Below are positions 9,274 through 19,800 of a stretch of 64,000 nt of DNA, one piece after another. Source of the DNA: Verrucomicrobiia bacterium (GTDB lineage: Bacteria; Verrucomicrobiota; Verrucomicrobiia; Verrucomicrobiales; DEV007); assembly GCA_030427505.1 (NCBI GenBank), contig JAUICH010000008.1, positions 186,001-250,000 of the forward strand. The letters run 5' to 3'. How positions within the stretch are numbered: position 1 is the stretch's first letter; each line of letters starts with the position of its first letter. A program made the translations under genes and the position numbers. The notes beneath the pieces were generated by a model, which saw only the letters and a list, made by a program, of their open reading frames with translations, was not told the origin of the DNA and ran no database searches.

Positions 9274-9470
9274 GAGGGCCGAAGGCCCGCCGCATACCAG
9301 CCTGGGGCGTCAAGCCCCAGGAAAAGATGCAGGAGAAATACGAGGGCTGAAAGCCCGGCGCATCTGTCGAGGGCACGCCATCGTCCAGGGGAATGCGCCG
9401 GGCATTCAGCCCTTTTCAGTTTTCGATCACGTTTACCTGGGGCTTGACGCCCCAGGCTGGTATGCGCCCC
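9274..9470. repeat. Nested REP/REPIN-like inverted repeat cluster
   Basis: The outer arms at 9291-9321 and 9436-9466 are perfect 31-base reverse complements, each containing its own hairpin (CCTGGGGCGTCAAGCCCCAGG). An inner pair at 9343-9363 and 9393-9413 (AGGGCTGAAAGCCCGGCGCAT and its complement, one mismatch) sits within them. A third relative of the inner unit is at 9275-9295 (AGGGCCGAAGGCCCGCCGCAT). The structure is two inverted REP pairs nested in each other, typical of REPIN elements mobilised by a RAYT transposase encoded elsewhere. It fills most of the 350-base gap between the convergent PLP enzyme and rtcB genes. Confidence 0.8.
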
Positions 9471-9575
9471 ACCTTTGGTGCGGAGAGAAGCAGAAATCGG
9501 AGAGAACCAGATTGGAAGCTCGAAGGTCTCAATACACCTCCTGGGATTGAAGCTACAAGTGATTGTCGGCCATTC

Positions 9576-11156
9576 TCACTCTTCCCAGCCCCTCGATTTC
9601 CCGCCCTTCAGTGACTGACGCAGCTTGCGGCGGCCGGCGCGGTGCTCGATCTGGCGCTTCTGTTTGGGCGTCAGGTCTTTTTCGCGTTCCCAGGGTTTCG
9701 GACCCGTGTCGCCGGCCATGATGCACCCCAGCGGCTCGATCTGGGCCACCACGTCAGCCAGTTCGAAGCGGTCAATCTGTTCCCGCACTTGAGTGGCGGA
9801 CTTGTAGGCCACGGGTGTTTCGGACAGGTCCGCCCTTCCGTAAAACCAGCGGATGTCCAAGCCCTTGGTCGTCTTGGCGATGGTTCGGGCGATCAGGTCC
9901 TCGTCCAGGGAGCCGTCTTTTTTGCGGAAATCCCGCAGGGTGGCGGTGCGCGAACGGTTCCGGCCCGCGCCGTGCGGACAGAAAGAAAGGTAGGTTTCAT
10001 TGTCGCGGCCCAGCGTCATCAGGATGGGCGCCGCCATGTTCAGCGGAATGAGGCCCAGCAGCGGGCGTCCCTCCGCGTCTTTCCAGGCTGGCGTGGCGCC
10101 CTTTCCGTGGAGGAAAATGTCGCCGCGCCGCCACACGAAATTGTGCTCGTTGCCGAACTCCGTGATCTTGGCCGCCTCGACCCGTTCCAGGAAGCGGTGG
10201 TGAATGCTCTGGTGGTTCGCCTTGGTCCAGCGGCCCACATATTGCAGGGCTTCCCAGTATTCCTGGCCCACGTCAGAGGTGGCGTCCAGCCAGGCGGCGG
10301 CCTTGGGGATGTTCTCCGCCACGCGGGCGGTTTCTTTCAGCGCTGCCTTTTGGCCGCGTTTGTAAACCTGGGCGCCCAGTCCGCGGGAACCGTGGTGAGT
10401 GACCAGCACGTAGAAGCCCGCCTCCGGGTTCCCGGCGTCGTGAAGTGGCTTGGCTACTTCGTCATATCCTTGCTTGGAGAGCACGTTCACCAGGTCTGGT
10501 CCCGGCGTCAGCTTTCCGATGTAGGCAAAGTGGTTTCCATCTCCCTGGTCGGCCATGTGAATGGCGGCATGGTGCTGCAGGCCGTTCAGGAATTTGTTGT
10601 CCCACACGCTTTCCTCCACCACGGGGTGGGGGACCAGGTCCTGTGGCTTGCGGCCGCCCACGCCAAAGCGGGTGGAGGCCATCAGGGAGTCCAGCATCTG
10701 GCCGGTGTCCTTTTCGCAGCGGAACACCGTGGCGTACATGGAGCAGCAGATGTCCGCGCTGTGGGCGGACGGGATGATGGCGTTCTTCACCGCGATGGCT
10801 CCGCCCACGGGGATGGTTGCTTCCGCGGCGCCGGCCGGACACGCGTCCGGCATGACGGCCCCGGCCTCGATGACCGGGCTTTTCAGAAGCTGCCGCATGA
10901 AACGGCGCACCGCCTGGATGTTGTTCTCGTCCTCGGGGCCGGTGGCCTCAATCGCTTCGCCAAAACCCAGTGGCGCGTCCCGGAGCCGCAGTTTGGCCGG
11001 AGCTTTGGGATAGTCCCGGGCCAGGAGTTTCAGAATGTAGTCCTTGTCTCCGATTCCCCGGGCCTCGTACGCGGCGGCGGCGTCCAGCAGGTCCCGGAAT
11101 TGTCCGGAAGGCTGCCAGCCGGCGTCAATCAGATCCTGGCCGTTAACAAGAGACAT
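9576..11156 (-). CDS. rtcB: RtcB-type RNA-splicing ligase
   Basis: 526 residues. The RtcB active-site motifs are recognisable though divergent: SADICCSM (Asp and Cys metal ligands, normally GVDIGCGM), GDGNHFAYIG (Asn/His), THHGSRGLG, NHQSIHHRF, HNFVWRRGDIFLHGKGATPA and PHGAGRNRSR with the histidine that takes GMP. RtcB joins 2',3'-cyclic phosphate and 5'-OH RNA ends using GTP and Mn2+. The C-terminus is basic (KQKRQIEHRAGRRKLRQSLK). No archease or RtcA/RtcR gene is adjacent. The gene converges with the PLP enzyme and diverges from the sigma factor gene. Confidence 0.9.
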   Translation of the reverse strand: MSLVNGQDLIDAGWQPSGQFRDLLDAAAAYEARGIGDKDYILKLLARDYPKAPAKLRLRDAPLGFGEAIEATGPEDENNIQAVRRFMRQLLKSPVIEAGAVMPDACPAGAAEATIPVGGAIAVKNAIIPSAHSADICCSMYATVFRCEKDTGQMLDSLMASTRFGVGGRKPQDLVPHPVVEESVWDNKFLNGLQHHAAIHMADQGDGNHFAYIGKLTPGPDLVNVLSKQGYDEVAKPLHDAGNPEAGFYVLVTHHGSRGLGAQVYKRGQKAALKETARVAENIPKAAAWLDATSDVGQEYWEALQYVGRWTKANHQSIHHRFLERVEAAKITEFGNEHNFVWRRGDIFLHGKGATPAWKDAEGRPLLGLIPLNMAAPILMTLGRDNETYLSFCPHGAGRNRSRTATLRDFRKKDGSLDEDLIARTIAKTTKGLDIRWFYGRADLSETPVAYKSATQVREQIDRFELADVVAQIEPLGCIMAGDTGPKPWEREKDLTPKQKRQIEHRAGRRKLRQSLKGGKSRGWEE

Positions 11157-11491
11157 GGGTAGGGAAGGTGGCTCCGATTCAACAATAGGTCCAGTCTTGG
11201 AGCCAGAGTTGGTAAGACTGGCCGGAACTCAACGTCATTCTCAGAAGAGCGGCGAAAGATTCGGTTGCCGAAGGCCGCGACGGATGCGCGGAAGGAGAGC
11301 GGAAATCTCGCCCCGTCATCGCGCCATGTCACAAATGAGAATAGGACGCCAAGAAATACTAGACGAACCAATTTTTAGTCTTGTCAAGGGTCTTAAAATT
11401 TTAGTAACCTTTATTACTTTAGATTCCAAGAACTTGGCGCGGGTTCTTTGGGATTTTATTGAACAAAAAAAGAGAATCCGCGTCCATACAC

Positions 11492-11519
11492 TTGACAAAT
11501 CGGGAAAAAAGAGTAGAAC
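11492..11519 (+). promoter_or_regulatory. Probable sigma-70-type promoter for the sigma factor gene
   Basis: TTGACA at 11492-11497, a 16-base spacer, then TAGAAC at 11514-11519 (4 of 6 to TATAAT). It predicts a leader of about 190 bases before the sigma gene. The rest of the 560-base gap (11157-11716) is locally AT-rich and holds no convincing gene. A short dyad GATAAG/CTTATC lies in the leader at 11604-11629. Confidence 0.5.
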
Positions 11520-11716
11520 AGGCGCCCACATCCGACCCAGCCAAGGCGAATCTCGCGATTTTTTCGCGCTTAAATGAACTAATCCGGCGGGTAGCGACGT
11601 TTAGATAAGGTAGGGCGCAAGATCTTATCCGGCCTGACAAGGTGAGATCCTGGCTGGCCGTGCCCTTTTTCTCCGCTTCTAAAGCACTCACTCACCTTAA
11701 AACTTAGGATACAGCA

Positions 11717-12667
11717 ATGGCTAATTTGGAACTAGACGGCGGTATTAAGATTTACCTCCGCGAAATTGGGAAGACGCCTCTTCTGACCCGCGAAGAAGAG
11801 GTCGAGCTCGCCGAACGCATTAAGAATGGCGACGAAGAAGCGCGTGCCCACATGATCAAGGCGAACTTGCGCCTGGTGGTGAAGATCGCTCAGGACTACG
11901 CGAACTACGGCCTGCCGTTGCTCGACCTGATCTCGGAAGGGAACATCGGCCTGATGAAGGCGGTGGAGCGTTTCGACCCCAACAAGGGTGGCAAGCTCAG
12001 CACCTACGCCGCGTGGTGGATCAAGCAGTCTATCAAGCGCGCGCTGGCCAACCAGAGCAAGACCATCCGCCTGCCCGTCCACATGGTGGACAAGATCTCC
12101 AAGATGCGCCGTGTGGCCATGGTTCTTTCCGAAGAGCTGGGCCGTGAGCCCACCGACGAGGAACTGGCGGAAGAAATCGGGATCGACCGCGCGAAGCTGT
12201 CCCACCTGAAGTCCGCGGCCCTGCGCCCGGCGTCCCTGGACGCTCCGATCAGCGATGACGACACGACTGAGTTCGGTGAAATCATCGGTGACGAACGCGC
12301 CCAGACTCCGCTGGAACTGCTCAGCCACAAGAACATGCACCTTCAGCTCGACGGGCTGTTGGAAGTGCTGGACGAGCGCGAGCGGAAAATCATCGACGCC
12401 CGCTTCGGTCTGATGGGGCAGAAGCCCAAGACCCTGGAAGAAGTCGGCCAGGAATTTGGCGTGACCCGCGAGCGGATTCGTCAGCTGCAGAACATCGCGC
12501 TGAAGAAATTGCGCCGCGCGCTTCAGAAGCGTGAAGATCCTGGTCCGCGCCCCTTGCGCAACACCAAGCCCAAGAAAGGCCGCAAGTCCAAGGATTACGA
12601 AGAGGAGTTGGACGACGATTTGGATGGTTTCGAGTTCGACCTTGAGGAAACCATCTTGGCGATGTAA
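11717..12667 (+). CDS. RpoD/SigA-type RNA polymerase sigma factor, short form
   Basis: 316 residues without region 1.1. Region 1.2 is [22 protein letters not shown]. Region 2 includes [39 protein letters not shown] and the 2.4 promoter-recognition helix [20 protein letters not shown]. Region 3 contains [20 protein letters not shown]. Region 4 has the helix-turn-helix [29 protein letters not shown]. The C-terminus continues in a basic then very acidic tail ([19 protein letters not shown]), which is unusual. Region 2.4/4.2 identity is high enough for a primary or closely related group 2 sigma factor; which one cannot be decided without the genome. It is a single-gene transcript ending in a strong terminator. 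Confidence 0.9.
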   Translation: MANLELDGGIKIYLREIGKTPLLTREEEVELAERIKNGDEEARAHMIKANLRLVVKIAQDYANYGLPLLDLISEGNIGLMKAVERFDPNKGGKLSTYAAWWIKQSIKRALANQSKTIRLPVHMVDKISKMRRVAMVLSEELGREPTDEELAEEIGIDRAKLSHLKSAALRPASLDAPISDDDTTEFGEIIGDERAQTPLELLSHKNMHLQLDGLLEVLDERERKIIDARFGLMGQKPKTLEEVGQEFGVTRERIRQLQNIALKKLRRALQKREDPGPRPLRNTKPKKGRKSKDYEEELDDDLDGFEFDLEETILAM

Positions 12668-12711
12668 TCGCCAAACCAGTCGAAACAAACATTCATCCAC
12701 CCCGGTGGAGA

Positions 12712-12744
12712 AAAGGGCGCCCCAAAAGCGGGCGCCCTTTTTTT
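12712..12744 (+). terminator. Rho-independent terminator after the sigma factor gene
   Basis: AAAGGGCGCCC, an 8-base loop, then GGGCGCCCTT running into an unbroken T tract. Confidence 0.92.
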
Positions 12745-12934
12745 GTTTAGGTTGGTTGGTTCGAAGCGTGACGTCGTGAAGAGGTGGTCCTCGACCTCCG
12801 GGCGAGGAACTTTCGCGCCGGACTGACGAATCAAGCCGGAGGCCGGTCCGTGCGAAACGTAGACGATTCGGGTTCTCTTGAAGTTGATTCCAGGTCCAAA
12901 CAGGACTGAAGAGTTACCTTTTTTCTGCCTTCGC

Positions 12935-12982
12935 GAACGCGCTCGGAGATCGCGTTCCGTTCCGCCTTGAAACCAAAGGCGG
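12935..12982 (-). terminator. Two hairpins downstream of pyk
   Basis: CCGCCTT/AAGGCGG (12962-12982) and GAACGCG/CGCGTTC (12935-12957) lie 60-105 bases past the pyk stop. No T run follows on the minus strand, so termination is only a possibility. The rest of 12745-13040 shows no gene. Confidence 0.3.
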
Positions 12983-13040
12983 ATCGCTTTGAAACACGGG
13001 CCGTTTGAATCTGTTTCCCCAATTCGGAGAGGCTGCCACT

Positions 13041-14444
13041 TCAGGCTTTCCGCAGAAGGATTGCGTTGGTGTCGAACTCTCCGGTCAAAACGTCGCTAAG
13101 GATCACGATCGGGTCGCCAGCGTCGATCAGGCCGCGCGCTTTCAGGATGTCCATGGCGTTATTAATAGTGACATCAGGTTCGGTGGCGAACTCCATGACG
13201 AAAGGCGTGATAGCGCGGTTCATGTGGAGAGCACGGGCCACCTTTTCATCCGGCGAAAACGCAAAGATCGGGGAGTGTTTGGGCCGGCAATGGGCCACGT
13301 AGTTGGCCAGGACTCCCCGCGCGGTGAAGACCAGGATCACGGAGTCATTCAGGGAATCCGCCAGGACCACGGCGGACTTCACCGTGTGTTGCTTTTCGGT
13401 CTTCAACACCGCGTCCTGCGCGTAGCCAGCACAGGGCTCCCGTTCCATGCGCCGGGCAATGCGGTCGAGTATTTCAATACAACGCACGGGATATTTGCCG
13501 ACGCTGGTTTCGCCGCTCACCATCACGGCGTCCGCTTGCTCGAAGATGGCGTTGGAAACGTCCGTCACCTCCGCCCGGGTAGGCACCGGGTTCTCGATCA
13601 TGGACTCCAGCATGTGGGTGGCCACGATGACTTTCCGGCCGATGCGGGCGCATTCGCGCAGAATGGTCCGCTGAATGACGGGCAGCTCTTCAATGTGCAC
13701 CTCGATCCCCAGATCTCCGCGAGCCACCATGACGGCGTCGCTGGCCAGGATGATTTCCTCCAGGTTCTTGACAGCCTCCTGGTCCTCGATCTTGGCGACA
13801 ATCTTGGCGCGGCAGGACTTTTCCTCCAGCAACTCGCGCAGGTCGTTCACGTGGCCGCCGTCCCGCACAAAGCTGATGGCGACAAAGTCCACTTCCAACT
13901 CCACCGCCAGTTCGAGGTCCACGAGGTCCTTTTTCGTGAGGGACGGCAGGTTTACCCGGATTCCCGGCAGGTTGATGTGCCGGCGCGAACCCATCTTCCC
14001 GGCCGTGAGCGTCTTGCAGATGACGCGGGATCCTTCAATGCGGAGAATCTTGAAATGGATCTCTCCATTGTCTACCAGCATGATGTTTCCCACCGCCACA
14101 TCCTGGGCCAGGCCGTCGTAGTTCGTCGTCGTGGAATTCGGTTCGGACGGCTCCGTGTCCATGGCCCGGAACTCCATGATGTCTCCTTTTGCCAGTTCGA
14201 TGGGCGTCTCGAGAACTCCCGTCCGGATGGAAGGTCCCTGGAGGTCGATCAGAGTGGCGACGCTGCGGTCCTGTTCGGCACTCTGATGGCGAATAAACGA
14301 CACCATCTGGCGCACCCAGTCGTGCGGAGCGTGGCTCATATTCAGCCGGAAAACATCCACCCCGGCCTCAATCAGTTCTCCGATGGATTCTTCCGATGCC
14401 GTGGCCGGACCCAGGGTGGCAATAATTTTAGTCTTTCGAAGCAT
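13041..14444 (-). CDS. pyk: Pyruvate kinase
   Basis: 467 residues, normal for bacterial pyruvate kinase. It starts MLRKTKIIATLGPATASEE (substrate-binding region) and continues with DVFRLNMSHA, the metal/substrate lysine in AKIEDQEAV, MVARGDLGIEV and MLESMIENPVPTRAEVTDVSNAI, the family signature. The C-terminal domain is complete. It converts phosphoenolpyruvate and ADP to pyruvate and ATP. The conserved LQGPKIR loop reads LQGPSIR here. It lies 94 bases downstream of glgX on the same strand, so glycogen breakdown and lower glycolysis may be co-expressed. Confidence 0.96.
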   Translation of the reverse strand: MLRKTKIIATLGPATASEESIGELIEAGVDVFRLNMSHAPHDWVRQMVSFIRHQSAEQDRSVATLIDLQGPSIRTGVLETPIELAKGDIMEFRAMDTEPSEPNSTTTNYDGLAQDVAVGNIMLVDNGEIHFKILRIEGSRVICKTLTAGKMGSRRHINLPGIRVNLPSLTKKDLVDLELAVELEVDFVAISFVRDGGHVNDLRELLEEKSCRAKIVAKIEDQEAVKNLEEIILASDAVMVARGDLGIEVHIEELPVIQRTILRECARIGRKVIVATHMLESMIENPVPTRAEVTDVSNAIFEQADAVMVSGETSVGKYPVRCIEILDRIARRMEREPCAGYAQDAVLKTEKQHTVKSAVVLADSLNDSVILVFTARGVLANYVAHCRPKHSPIFAFSPDEKVARALHMNRAITPFVMEFATEPDVTINNAMDILKARGLIDAGDPIVILSDVLTGEFDTNAILLRKA

Positions 14445-14538
14445 GATGTCAGGAGTGAGAGAGCGCTGCCTGCTTCGATTTTCTTCGAAGGCATACAGTC
14501 AATCATTCACCGGACAGCAATTTGCCTGCCCGGTCGAG

Positions 14539-16803
14539 TCACGATGATGTCACGGCGGCGCCCGCCTTGGTGTTTACCGTTTCTTCGGATGGCGGCCGTT
14601 GCCGGAGTTTGAGAGGCCGGGTCTCGTCATCCATGCCGGAAGCGTCCATCTCCTCGGCTTGTGGCACGGGTTGGCAGGCATCGCGAGTACTGCCTTCCGC
14701 CAGGACCCAGACCTGGATGCTGCGCGCCACGACTTTGACCTTGGTGCAGGCCTTGATCAGGGCGGGATCGGAATGGACGAAACCCTCCTCATGATGCGTG
14801 TCGATCATCAGGGTCCAGCAGACGGAATGTTCCACCCCCGGAAGGCGGAAGGTCTTGTTGTCGTAGTGCGCGTTAAAGATCAGCAGAATGGAGTCCGTCT
14901 GAAGATCACCCGGTTCCACGGCCTGGCGGTTTACGAAAACGGCCACGGAACCCGGTTCGTCGGCATGCCAGCGTTCGGCGGGCATGGCCGCTCCTGAAGG
15001 ATCGAACCAAGCCAGGTCCAGCGAGGTGGTCCCGTGGATCGGCCGGCCCGAGAAAAAGCGGCGCCGCCGCAGGACGGGGTGTTTCCGGCGGAATCTGACC
15101 AGCCGGCACACGAAGTTGAAAAACGCCTCGTCCTCGGGAGAGAGATCCCAATTCAGCCAACTGATCTCGCTGTCCTGGCAATAGGCGTTGTTGTTGCCGC
15201 CTTGGGTGCGGCCCATTTCGTCGCCGCCACAGATGAAGGGCACGCCCAGAGACATCATCATGGTGGTCAGGAAATTCCGGCGCTGCCGCAGCCGGACGGC
15301 CCGGATGTTCGGATCGTCCGTTTCGCCTTCCGTGCCGTGGTTCCAGGAGATGTTGTGAGAGTCTCCGTCCCGGTTGTTCTCGCCGTTGGCCTCGTTGTGT
15401 TTGTCGTTGTAGGACACCAAGTCCTTCAGCGTGAACCCGTCGTGAGACGTGATCATGTTGATGCTGGCGTGCGCCTCGCGTCCGTTGTGGCGGAACAGGT
15501 CTTCACTGCCCGTCAGGCGGGTGGCGAACTCCGCCAGGGTCTTGTGCGCGCCGACGTGGAAGCGCCGCATGGCATCGCGGAATTTCCCGTTCAGTTCGTG
15601 CCAGCCGATGGGAAAGCCTCCCACTTGGTAACCGCCCCGGCCCAGGTCCCAGGGCTCCGCGATCATTTTCACCGTGGAGAGCACGGGGTCCTGGTGCACC
15701 GCTTTCAGGAAAGATCCGGTGGGATTGAAGTTAGTGGGTTCCCTCGCCACCGTGACGCCCAAGTCAAAGCGAAAGCCGTCCACATGCATTTCCGTGACCC
15801 AGTAGCGCAGGCTTTCCAGCACCATCTTCAGGGTCTGCGGATGGGGCACGTTCATGGAGTTCCCGCAGCCGGTGAAATCCTGGTAGGCGCCCCGGTCGTT
15901 CGGCAGGGTCCGGTAGTAGACCAGGTTATCGATACCGCGGAAGCAGCACGTCGGGCCCATGTGCCAGGTTTCCCCCGTGTGGTTGTAAACCACGTCCAGA
16001 ATGACCTCGATACCCGACCGGTGCAGGGCTTTCACCATTTCCTTGAACTCCCGAACCTGCTCGCCACGGACGCCTTTTGAAGAGAAGCGCGCTTCCGGGG
16101 CAAAGTAGCCAACGGTGTTGTAGCCCCAGTAGTTGGTAAACCCGCGTTCCACCAGGAACCCGTCGTCCAGGTGGTGATGCACTGGGAGCAACTGAATGGC
16201 AGTGACGCCCAGCTTTTTAAGATGCCGGATGGCGGGTTCGCTGGCCAGCCCGGCATAGGTGCCGCGTAAGTTTTCGGGAATTTCCGGATGGCGCTTGGTG
16301 AAGCCTTTGACATGGGCTTCGTAGATCAGCGTATCGCCCCAGGGAATGCGGGGAAGGCGGTCGCCCTCCCAGTCGAAGCGGTCGTCCACGACGACGCTCT
16401 TGGAAAGATCGCGGCCGCTGTCGCGCCGGTCCTTGCGCTTTTTGTCCAGGACTGTCATCGAGGCGGCCCAGGCCGTCGGACCGGTGATGGCCTTGGCGTA
16501 GGGGTCCAGCATCAGCTTGTAGCCGTTGAAAAATTGCCCGGCCTTGGGCTGCCAGGGACCATGGACCCGGTAACCGTAAAGCTGTCCTGGGCCAATACCC
16601 TTTAAGGCCACGTACCAGACGTGGTCGTGCTGATTCGGCATGCGGACGCGGGCGATCTCCTTCGATTCGTCCTCCGAATCGTAGAGACACAACTCCACGG
16701 CATGGCCGTGCTGAGAGAACAGGGCAAAATTGACCGACCCGTCCTCCAGAATGGAGACCCCAAGACGCTTGGGCGAGCCGGGCAAGACTTCCAGGTTAAG
16801 CAT
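14539..16803 (-). CDS. glgX: Glycogen debranching enzyme
   Basis: 754 residues. An N-terminal CBM48 (residues about 10-110, PGSPKRLGVSILEDGSVNFA) precedes a GH13 catalytic barrel: VILDVVYNHTGE, the nucleophile Asp in VDGFRFDLGV, the acid/base Glu in MIAEPWDLG and the transition-state Asp in TSHDGFTL. The GlgX/TreX hallmarks GGDEMGRTQGGNNNAYCQD and ISWLNWDL are present. It hydrolyses alpha-1,6 branches of glycogen limit dextrins. A C-terminal extension of about 50 polar residues is unlike the usual enzyme. It sits between gltB (49 bases upstream) and pyk (94 bases downstream), all on the minus strand. Confidence 0.94.
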   Translation of the reverse strand: MLNLEVLPGSPKRLGVSILEDGSVNFALFSQHGHAVELCLYDSEDESKEIARVRMPNQHDHVWYVALKGIGPGQLYGYRVHGPWQPKAGQFFNGYKLMLDPYAKAITGPTAWAASMTVLDKKRKDRRDSGRDLSKSVVVDDRFDWEGDRLPRIPWGDTLIYEAHVKGFTKRHPEIPENLRGTYAGLASEPAIRHLKKLGVTAIQLLPVHHHLDDGFLVERGFTNYWGYNTVGYFAPEARFSSKGVRGEQVREFKEMVKALHRSGIEVILDVVYNHTGETWHMGPTCCFRGIDNLVYYRTLPNDRGAYQDFTGCGNSMNVPHPQTLKMVLESLRYWVTEMHVDGFRFDLGVTVAREPTNFNPTGSFLKAVHQDPVLSTVKMIAEPWDLGRGGYQVGGFPIGWHELNGKFRDAMRRFHVGAHKTLAEFATRLTGSEDLFRHNGREAHASINMITSHDGFTLKDLVSYNDKHNEANGENNRDGDSHNISWNHGTEGETDDPNIRAVRLRQRRNFLTTMMMSLGVPFICGGDEMGRTQGGNNNAYCQDSEISWLNWDLSPEDEAFFNFVCRLVRFRRKHPVLRRRRFFSGRPIHGTTSLDLAWFDPSGAAMPAERWHADEPGSVAVFVNRQAVEPGDLQTDSILLIFNAHYDNKTFRLPGVEHSVCWTLMIDTHHEEGFVHSDPALIKACTKVKVVARSIQVWVLAEGSTRDACQPVPQAEEMDASGMDDETRPLKLRQRPPSEETVNTKAGAAVTSS

Positions 16804-16852
16804 TGCCGGTCTGTTCCATCAAGGTTTTGGGGTCTTAGCGAATGGGGGTCAG

Positions 16853-19800
16853 TTACTTTCCGGCGGGAGTGGAGGCGGCGGCGGCGGCAATGCCGGGCAG
16901 CCGGGTGCCTTTGGCTTCGGGCGCGTCTTCCAACTTGGTGATCCGTTGAGCGCTCTTTGGCCGGACCTTGACAAACTGATGCTGGAAGGAGTCCCAATCA
17001 TTCAGGATTTGCCGGGCCCGTTCGCTGCCGGTGTAGGCCAGGTGTTGTTCGATGAGGCCCCGCACTTTCTGAAGATCTTTTTCGCTTTGGACCTGTCCCA
17101 CCTGGATCATCTCTGGGTTGAAGAGTTTTCCGAAGTGGCCTTCTTCATCCAGAACGAAGGCGGTGCCACCGCTCATGCCGGCGCCGAAGTTCTTCCCGGT
17201 GGTGCCGAGAATGACGACGGTGCCGTTGGTCATGTACTCGCAGCCGTGGTCGCCCACGCCTTCCACCACGGCGGTGCCGCCGGAATTGCGCACGCAGAAG
17301 CGTTCGCCCGCTTTGCCGCAGGCAAAGAGGCGGCCGCCAGTGGCGCCATACATGACCGTGTTCCCCATGATGGAGTTTTTGTGGGAGGGGAACTTGTGAC
17401 CCGGCAGCGGCTTGATGATGATCTCACCCCCGGCCATGCCTTTACCCACATAGTCGTTGGCCTCACCGGTGAGGGTGATGCGGATGCCGCCAGCGAGGAA
17501 GGTGGCGAAACTCTGGCCCGCGCTGCCTTCGAAGTGAAGATCGATTGTGCCATCCGGCAGGCCGTTGTTTCCGTACAGGGCGGCGACCCGTCCGGCCAGT
17601 TTGGTCCCCACGTTGCGCTGGATGTTTTCCACCTTGTAGCTTTTCTGAACCGGCTGGCGGTTTTCGATGGCCGGCAGGATTTCTTCCAGGATGGTGTCGT
17701 CCAAAGGCTTGGCGTGAATGCCGTCGTTCCGCTCCTGCATACAGATGCGGGGCAACTCTTCCTTGGAGTTCTTGCCCACGTCGTAAAGGATGCGGTCGAG
17801 CTTAATGGAATTCGCTTTCGGATGGCCCGGGACCTCCCGTTGACGGAGGAACTCGGGACGACCGATCAGGTCATCCAGCTTGGCCACGCCCAGGTTCGCC
17901 ATGATCTGGCGGGTTTCTTCCGCCACGGCGTTGAAGAAGTTTACCACGTTATCCACCGTGCCCTTGAACTTGGCGCGGAATTTCGGGTCCTGAGTGGCCA
18001 CGCCCACGGGGCAGGTATTCAGGTGGCAGCGGCGCACAAACACGCAGCCCATGGCAATGAGGGCGATGGTGCCGAAGTTGAACTCTTCCGCGCCCAGGAT
18101 GGCGGCGTGAACGATGTCCACGCCCGTGCGCAGGCCGCCGTCCGTCCGGAGCCGCACGCGGTTGCGCAGGCCGTTGAGCATGAGAACCTGCTGCGTTTCC
18201 GCGAGACCGATTTCCCAGGGCAGGCCGGCGTATTTGATGGAACTGAGGGGCGAGGCGCCCGTGCCGCCCTCGTGCCCGCTGATGAGAATGATGTCCGCGT
18301 TGGCCTTGGCCACGCCCGCGGCAACGGTTCCCACGCCGGTTTCCGCCACCAGTTTCACGCAGACACGGGCCCTTGGGTTTACTTCCTTCAGGTCGTGAAT
18401 GAGCTGGGCGAGGTCTTCGATGGAATAAATGTCATGGTGCGGTGGCGGGCTGATCAAGGTGACGCCGGGCTGAGTATGGCGCAGCCGGGCAATCAGGCCG
18501 TTCACCTTGTGGCCGGGGAGCTGACCGCCTTCACCGGGCTTGGCGCCCTGGGCCATCTTGATCTCCAGTTCCTCCGCGTTCACCAAGTAGTGCGCGGAGA
18601 CGCCGAAGCGGCCGGAAGCGATCTGCTTGATCTTCGAAGCCGCCCAGTCGCCATTTGGATACGGAGTGAAGCGGCGCGGATCTTCTCCGCCTTCGCCGGA
18701 ATCGGACTTTCCGCCGATGCGGTTCATGGCGATGGCCAGCGTTTCGTGGGCCTCGGGGCTTATGGCTCCCAGAGACATGGCCGCCGTGGTGAAGCGGCGG
18801 CGGATGTTTTCCACGGGCTCCACTTCGTCGATGGAGATCGGCCCGCTCTCGCTGGGGACCAGTTCCAGCAGGTCGTGCAGAGCGACCGGCCGGTTTTCCA
18901 GCACGGCTTTCACATACTCCTCGTAGTCGTCCGGGTCGTTGGTGCGGACAAACGAATGGAAAGGCTTGATGACCTGACCGGTCAGGGCGTGGATCTCACC
19001 GTCACGGCGCTGGCGGAAATTGCCGGGATCTTCCAGGGCAAGGGGCGAACCGTTGTCCGCCACGGCTTCAAAGCCCAGTTTGTGGCGGGTGAGGCTTTCG
19101 GTGGCGATTTCCTTGAAGCCCACGCCTTCGATCTGAGACGGAGTGCCTGTAAAGCAGCGGGAAATCAGCTCCGTGCCCAAGCCGACGGCTTCGAAGATCT
19201 GCGCGCCCTGATAGCTGTTGAGCACTGAAATGCCCATCTTGGACATGATCTTGAGCACGCCTTTTTCCAGCGCCTTGTGGTAGTGCAACAGCGCATCGGA
19301 AGGCATCAACTCCGAGAAGTTGTTTTTCACGTCCGTCCGCATCATTTCCAGGATGCTTTCGTGAGCCAGGTATGGGCATACCGCGGTGGCGCCGAAGCCG
19401 ATCAGGCAGGCCATCTGGTGCGTGTCGCGAGCCTCGCCGGAATCGATGATGAGGCTGCAGGACATGCGCCGCCGCTTGGCGACCAGGTGGTGATGCACCG
19501 CGCCGGTAACCATGAGGGCCGGGACGGCCACGCGCTCCGAGTTCACGGCGCGATCGGAGAGAATCAGGATGCGGGCGCCTTCGTCGATAGCCCGCACGGC
19601 TTCGTCGCAAATGCGGGTCACGGCTTTCTCGAGCCCTTCCGGTCCTTCGGAGACGGGCCAGGTGGTATCGATGGTGACGGTTGGGAAGTCTTCGGCCACC
19701 GTCTTCAGTTTTTCCAACTGGTGGGTGAAGAGGAAAGGATTCTCCAGGTGAATCACGCGGGCATGAGCGGGCGATTCGCCGAGGAAGTTGCCTTCCGCGC

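Noticed and set aside
9642-11162. 506-residue plus-strand open frame over rtcB
   Set aside because: It is antisense to a gene with conserved RtcB active-site motifs.
11129-11691. Small minus-strand open frames upstream of the sigma factor gene
   Set aside because: They have no recognisable domain and overlap the AT-rich promoter and leader region; their composition is unlike the neighbouring genes.
16730-19228. 832-residue open frame on the plus strand
   Set aside because: It is antisense to gltB, whose motifs are unmistakable; the long antisense frame is a by-product of GC-rich codon use. The 747-residue one at 19277-21520 has the same cause.
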